NCBI RefSeq assembly: GCF_029542085.1
Contig: NZ_CP107036.1
Coordinates: 1,426,001-1,490,000, forward strand
Source of the DNA: Sphingobacterium sp. ML3W
GTDB lineage: Bacteria; Bacteroidota; Bacteroidia; Sphingobacteriales; Sphingobacteriaceae
DNA: 64,000 bases
Direction of reading: 5' to 3'
Numbering within the stretch: position 1 is the first letter of the stretch; each line of letters begins with the position of its first letter. The notes below the pieces were generated by a model. It did not search any database. It saw nothing but the letters and a program-made list of their open reading frames with translations, and was not told the origin of the DNA. Below are positions 59,841-64,000 of this stretch, piece by piece. The position numbers and the translations under genes are program-made.

Positions 59841-61505
59841 TTATTTCTGTTCCGAAATACAACGAATTGTAAAGCCGGAAGTTTTACCTAAATTATTAGG
59901 CTGATTGTAATTAGAAGTCCGTATTTCTACTGTATTCTGTACAAAAGAAAAACGTGTCAAATTGCTGCCACTTACAGATGAGGTCCAATAATCACCACTT
60001 CCCCCTCTCCAAGTAAGCTGCCCATCTTTAGCAGTACGATATCCAATGGCGGGGAAAGTTAGTTTCACATTCGGATTTGTTTTGCTGGTAAAAACTTTTG
60101 CGGCACCGATTGTATTTGCAGTGCTGCTATTCGTCCATGTACCGATATTACTTGCAGTCGTATTTTTAATTAATTCCTCATATTCCTTTCTAGTCGGTAA
60201 TCGGAAACCGCTGGGACAAGGATCGTTTGATGTTTTCACGGGATTGCTTTCCGTCCCACTGTTCCAAGATCCATCCGGTGCGCTACTGGTATTCCATCCG
60301 GAAATAGCTCCATTTCCAGTACTAGAGGTGGCAGCTACGGCCGATCGACCAAATTGATAATAGTTACCGATTAGATCTCTAACACTTGGATTCTGATCAG
60401 GGTCAAGATTGTAATCTGCTTTAAGATTATGACGCATCCAGATCTGACCATTTATCCTGACAGAAAACAATCCTGCATGAAGTAAATTACCGTCAGTTCT
60501 AGTTACAGTAAGATTTAGGTTGTATTTTACACCAGGTGTAATCGTCAAGTTCGTTATCGCTGGGATGTCGGTCCGTGTTGTTCCTCCGATCGTTAATTTT
60601 GAAATCTTAAGTGATCCATCAGTTGCGTCACCGTTTAAAATAGTCGTGGCAGAAACTTTCCCTGTATTGACTCCAGCAAAAGAAAGCGCGGTATTTCCTT
60701 TGGTTCCCAAACGAGTAATTCCTGCATCTGACAAACTAATATCCGCATTTGGATAATGTGAATCAAATGAAGCTTCAATTGCCTCAATATTCTTACCTGT
60801 TGAAGTCGCATCAATAACGGTTGCGATCTGGCTAAATTTATGATTGAAAATAATACTCAAATAATTATCATTTTCACTCGAAACTTTCAGATCTGTGCGA
60901 TAATACATAAAATCGGCATTACCCTTTAGGCCAGAAATGGATGTATGATCAAGTGTCTTACTTTGGTCGTTAAATGTCAGTGCAGGATTCTCCGCCGTAC
61001 TATTGATAGAATAGGCAATGAAGGTATACTGACCACCATTCAATGTCAATTCCTCACCATTGGATTCTTGACCACGAACATAGTCCCTGTCAGTCACATA
61101 CCCTCCTGATTTATCAAATACCACAACTTTATACTTTACACCTGACGCGACATCCTCTTGAACAGCTGCTGCTCTTTTAATATTTGAAGCCCGCAAAACT
61201 GATTCTGTTTTCTCATTTTGGTCTCCATACGCAGGAGAAAGTTCAACGTTCAATGAAAAGTCCGCATCAAGTGGGACGATCCTTCGTTGAGCAGTTACTG
61301 CAGCCCTTTGAGAATGGACTGATGCATTTTTTGTTCCGATGTTTTCTGAATTATTAAATTCAGAATTTGTTACTGTTACAGTAACTTTTGCCTTCCCATT
61401 TGCAACGGAATTATTTGCCTCCCTCTTACAGGAAAAAACACTCAACAACAGAAATAGACAAATAGGTGATGTATAGGAACGAGATTTACTTTTTATTTCA
61501 TACAT
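59841..61505 (-). CDS. Fimbrillin-like lipoprotein with FISUMP domain
   Basis: About 554 residues from the ATG at 61505, which places the lipobox VFSC close to the start (Cys at about 26). The N-terminal 330 residues look like a Mfa/fimbrillin-family beta protein (VTVTNSEFN, then YTFIAYSINSTAENPAL, then FNHKFSQIATVIDA, then TLTITPGVKYNLNLTVTRTD-type text). The C-terminal 200 residues are a Fibrobacter-paralogous (FISUMP) domain: INGQIWMRHNLKADY, DPCPSGFRLPTRKEYEEL, IGYRTAKDGQLTWRGGSGDYWTSS, closing GFTIRCISE. It is probably a surface-exposed adhesin or pilus component. It is preceded by a coupled 60-residue protein gene. Confidence 0.75.
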   Translation of the reverse strand: MYEIKSKSRSYTSPICLFLLLSVFSCKREANNSVANGKAKVTVTVTNSEFNNSENIGTKNASVHSQRAAVTAQRRIVPLDADFSLNVELSPAYGDQNEKTESVLRASNIKRAAAVQEDVASGVKYKVVVFDKSGGYVTDRDYVRGQESNGEELTLNGGQYTFIAYSINSTAENPALTFNDQSKTLDHTSISGLKGNADFMYYRTDLKVSSENDNYLSIIFNHKFSQIATVIDATSTGKNIEAIEASFDSHYPNADISLSDAGITRLGTKGNTALSFAGVNTGKVSATTILNGDATDGSLKISKLTIGGTTRTDIPAITNLTITPGVKYNLNLTVTRTDGNLLHAGLFSVRINGQIWMRHNLKADYNLDPDQNPSVRDLIGNYYQFGRSAVAATSSTGNGAISGWNTSSAPDGSWNSGTESNPVKTSNDPCPSGFRLPTRKEYEELIKNTTASNIGTWTNSSTANTIGAAKVFTSKTNPNVKLTFPAIGYRTAKDGQLTWRGGSGDYWTSSVSGSNLTRFSFVQNTVEIRTSNYNQPNNLGKTSGFTIRCISEQK

Positions 61506-61534
61506 ATTCTTAACTTTAAATTCCAAATTAATTT

Positions 61535-61711
61535 TTACCATTCTACATTGCTGTTACTATCAGAGCCAGTATCCCATTGACTCTTTACCTCATTTGAACT
61601 GCTACCAGGCTTAACGGCGGCCGATCCGGCAGCGATACCTTGTTCCATTTCAACTTCTTCCACGTTAAGTTGAGGTGATACATACTTCATTTTTTTTCTG
61701 TGATTTTCCAT
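61535..61711 (-). CDS. Small leader-like protein upstream of the fimbrillin gene, 58 residues
   Basis: MENHRKKMKYVSPQLNVEEVEMEQGIAAGSAAVKPG, then a low-complexity Ser/Asn/Asp tail closing DTGSDSNSNVEW. A further ATG at 61690 (MKYVSPQL) is also usable. Similar short proteins with a KYVxPxL start, a GIAAGSA block and a terminal Trp occur next to fimbrillin-like genes in Bacteroidota, to my recollection. Its stop lies 29 bp upstream of the lipoprotein start. Role unknown; perhaps an exported peptide or fibre subunit. Confidence 0.55.
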   Translation of the reverse strand: MENHRKKMKYVSPQLNVEEVEMEQGIAAGSAAVKPGSSSNEVKSQWDTGSDSNSNVEW

Positions 61712-62009
61712 AATCTCCATGAATTAATTAAGTTCTATTTTTAGTAAATTTTTCTTGGATTAAAATTATTAACATATATCAGCAAATGTCAATACTATAA
61801 GTTATTAAAACCTTTATAATACTTCTTAAAATCCGATATAAAGCAAGTGAAGCGCTTCCCTGAACCAACTTCTAATGTTTACAAACAATATTTATGATTT
61901 AGGCAGTTTAATCTAATCGGTCAAAAAGTGGACGTACTTAGTCATAAATTCCTTGACTGATCTTCAATGCTATCCGGGAAATAGGCATAATCTTGATCTA
62001 TTGTGGAAA

Positions 62010-62034
62010 TTAAGGGGGAATAACACCCCCTTAA
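62010..62034 (-). terminator. Hairpin after the GH30 gene
   Basis: TTAAGGGGG (62010-62018) pairs with CCCCCTTAA (62026-62034), 10 bp past the GH30 stop on the minus strand. The T run is weak. The 300-bp gap up to the small leader-like gene holds nothing else. Confidence 0.5.
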
Positions 62035-62044
62035 CATTTTCAAT

Positions 62045-63562
62045 TTATTGTTTTGTTCCTTCTAATGTACTTATACTTTTGGCTGGGATGGAGATCGAAT
62101 AAGCTCCAGCGGATATTGGGTTAATAGCCCCCACATTTCCCCAGTGTCCAGAACTTGTCGCAGTTGTCTGAAAATTATTCAACGGTCCACTGGAGAAACC
62201 AGTTAAGTTTATGTTCAACTGAACAGCAGATGTTCCACTATTGGTTATGATCATCACAAATTTTCCCGTTTGAGGATCCTTATAGGCCGAAAGTAAAAGA
62301 CCGCCTCCATTTTGGACTGCAACGTTGATACGTTGGTAGCCCGCTTTGACAAACCGGGAATAGTGTCCCATTACGTCGTAGGTTTTTGGGAATTCCAGAG
62401 AACCATTCGGACGTGTGCAAATTAGGGACTCATTGTTTTGAATAGCAAGCATACCGAGCCAAAATACATAAGCACTGGCATCACACTCGGCCAATAATTT
62501 ATGCATATTTGCCGCTAATTTCAATCCCCCCTCGATTCCACTGTCATAGTTACCACCATCATCGGAAGCCTCTGTCACCCACATCGGCTTTCCACCTGTG
62601 CCAAAAGTCCATTTTGATGGACTCTGGTTAAAGCCCCTCTTTCCACTGATAATCTCACTAATCTCAACATAACCATGGCCAGCAAGAATATCCACATTAC
62701 TTTTATCCATACCAGATAAGAAACTATTCGCGGTGCCCCAAGCAGCATTTTCGGATGATATTATTTTTGTGGTCTGAAGCCCTGCCTCATTCAATGCAGG
62801 TCTTAGGTTATTACTTATAAATTCACCTAAATTCTTAGATGTCCAATAGGATGCATCCCAATCCGAAAAAACATTTTCAGGTTCGTTCGCAGGCGATATC
62901 GCATTGATAACAATTCCTTCATTTTTAAACGATTTAACAAATCCTGCCAGATAACGGGCAAAATTAGTGGACGAAGTGCTGAAATTAAGACCATTGAACC
63001 ACTTTCCGGAAATACTACTTGGATCTGTCTTCATTGACAATGGCGGAGTCCAAGTACTTGCCAATATGAATGGAACCTGGAAACGCTCTTTGGCTTTTTT
63101 CAATATCCATACCTGACCAAGCTGTTCTTTTTCATCCGCTGATAGATTCTGATAAGCCGCGCTATTCCTATCTACGTCGATTGAAACATTGGATGGTTTA
63201 ATGCTTACGACCCTACTCTGTTGATCAAAAGGATAAGTATGAAGAACCTTACCACGCAATATATTTAATTTAAGTCCACTATTTCCCCATAGGTAATCTA
63301 AAATGCTATCTCTCTTGGCAGATTCAAAGAATGGAACGATACGCCCACCAAATGCGCCAAACCCATCTATTTTTTGAAACGTCTGATTCCAATCCACTGT
63401 AGCTGTAACACCTGTATCAGCGGCTGCGGCAGCTTTGCGGATATTACTGGATGCTAAATCTTCATTATTTAGTGCGGTCTTTTTACATCCTCCAAAAAGT
63501 ACAATAGAGGAAAAGGCCATAATTGCATATAAACAATTATGCTTGTTTTTTATTCTGATCAT
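62045..63562 (-). CDS. Glycoside hydrolase family 30 lipoprotein (glucuronoxylanase/beta-glycanase type)
   Basis: About 505 residues from MIRIKNKHNCLYAIMAF, a signal with lipobox FGGC; the longer frame from 63613 would bury it. The catalytic barrel opens VDWNQTFQKIDGFGAFGGRI. The acid/base Glu is in ISPANEPENV and the nucleophile Glu in KPMWVTEAS, both in GH30 positions. The C-terminal beta-sandwich closes YSISIPAKSISTLEG, typical of GH30. Xylan, glucan or galactan backbones are the usual substrates; specificity is not visible. The enzyme is probably anchored at the cell surface. No SusC/SusD partner lies within the window. Confidence 0.85.
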   Translation of the reverse strand: MIRIKNKHNCLYAIMAFSSIVLFGGCKKTALNNEDLASSNIRKAAAAADTGVTATVDWNQTFQKIDGFGAFGGRIVPFFESAKRDSILDYLWGNSGLKLNILRGKVLHTYPFDQQSRVVSIKPSNVSIDVDRNSAAYQNLSADEKEQLGQVWILKKAKERFQVPFILASTWTPPLSMKTDPSSISGKWFNGLNFSTSSTNFARYLAGFVKSFKNEGIVINAISPANEPENVFSDWDASYWTSKNLGEFISNNLRPALNEAGLQTTKIISSENAAWGTANSFLSGMDKSNVDILAGHGYVEISEIISGKRGFNQSPSKWTFGTGGKPMWVTEASDDGGNYDSGIEGGLKLAANMHKLLAECDASAYVFWLGMLAIQNNESLICTRPNGSLEFPKTYDVMGHYSRFVKAGYQRINVAVQNGGGLLLSAYKDPQTGKFVMIITNSGTSAVQLNINLTGFSSGPLNNFQTTATSSGHWGNVGAINPISAGAYSISIPAKSISTLEGTKQ

Positions 63563-64000
63563 AAGGTTTTTAAAATTATATTTATTGTTCTTATAAAACT
63601 GAAATGAGCACAACTAGGTATGCTGCTACTTGGTTAGTAATTAGGTCATGCCATTGGGATTATCCGCTCATAAAAGCCTCCTTTCTATCTTTAGTCTAAC
63701 TTGGTTATATAACACTAAGATAGCTTGATGAATTGACTGCCGTAAAGCAAATAAGTTATGAAAATCAGTACTTTAATTTTAGTTTTCCGATATCAACCTA
63801 ACTATCAGATTATTTTTAGTGCTAACCACTACAAAATAGAAATCTGACTTCGTCCCTGACAATCGCCAGTCATTTAATTTAATAATCGGGATGCCTTGAT
63901 CTAAAAATATCGGTACAACTTTCAATGTAAAGTATCTTAAGACAAGGAAATTTTGAATTTTCAATCCAAAATTTCTTAATAATATCTGATTTTTATAAAT
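63563..64000. other. Right-edge region upstream of the GH30 gene
   Basis: About 440 bp, AT-rich. A minus-strand frame of 61 codons (63779-63964, opening MKIQNFLVLRYFTLKVVPIF) is the only sizeable one; it lacks a convincing context and may be chance. No promoter of the TAnnTTTG type was found for the GH30 gene here. Confidence 0.3.

Overview
The window reads as a chromosome segment of a Bacteroidota member, most likely a Sphingobacterium-like Sphingobacteriaceae. The support is two SusC/SusD pairs, AAG- or AAA-rich starts without strong Shine-Dalgarno sites, promoters of the TAnnTTTG type, a fimbrillin/FISUMP lipoprotein, a LytTR membrane regulator and DUF6266/DUF5675 genes. The species cannot be fixed from the sequence alone. 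No rRNA or tRNA gene was recognised.

Layout. 1-5.7 kb: end of a short-chain dehydrogenase, an AraC regulator, a Tat-exported phospholipase C next to the stump of a lost TonB receptor, and a Crp/tautomerase/cupin group. 5.8-11 kb: a large secreted M16 protease, a stretch of decayed sequence, a cyclase-family hydrolase and an unknown protein. 11.1-23.1 kb: a complete, visibly GC-richer sialic acid utilisation locus, all on the minus strand (SusC, SusD, GntR regulator, sialidase, N-acetylneuraminate lyase, mutarotase, MFS permease, sialate O-acetylesterase). SusC/SusD would import sialosides over the outer membrane, the sialidase and esterase trim them, the mutarotase and permease deliver Neu5Ac, and the lyase splits it. 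A shared near-palindrome (TTATGTnCTACAwww) sits upstream of susC, the regulator and the sialidase, with weaker copies ahead of the permease. No ManNAc epimerase or kinase is present.

23.5-28.6 kb: a minus-strand cassette of DUF6266, DUF5675 and two tiny proteins, preceded by an array of nine TAC steps spaced exactly 11 bp and six ATG steps spaced about 10 bp, then a small helix-turn-helix-like protein, a LytTR membrane protein and a Crp-like protein. 28.9-35.3 kb: a second SusC/SusD pair with a TlpA-type thioredoxin.

35.9-57.7 kb: an AT-rich accessory island. Its left side carries small immunity-like or orphan genes and a broken copy of a GNAT acetyltransferase gene; the intact GNAT gene lies 20.1 kb away at the right end, so the two copies bracket the island. 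Inside are (a) a DRT2-like reverse transcriptase with a non-coding leader, (b) a minus-strand set with two coiled-coil membrane proteins, a Ser/Thr kinase, a PIN-like nuclease and a HEPN-motif protein, and (c) a tight plus-strand set of a nucleotidyltransferase, a 489-residue unknown, a DUF5677 protein and an SF1 helicase fused to a nuclease domain. All three look like anti-phage defence modules; (b) and (c) match no named system that I can recall. 57.9-64 kb returns to host-like genes: RidA, a Crp regulator, a fimbrillin/FISUMP lipoprotein with a small leader-like protein, and a GH30 glycosidase.
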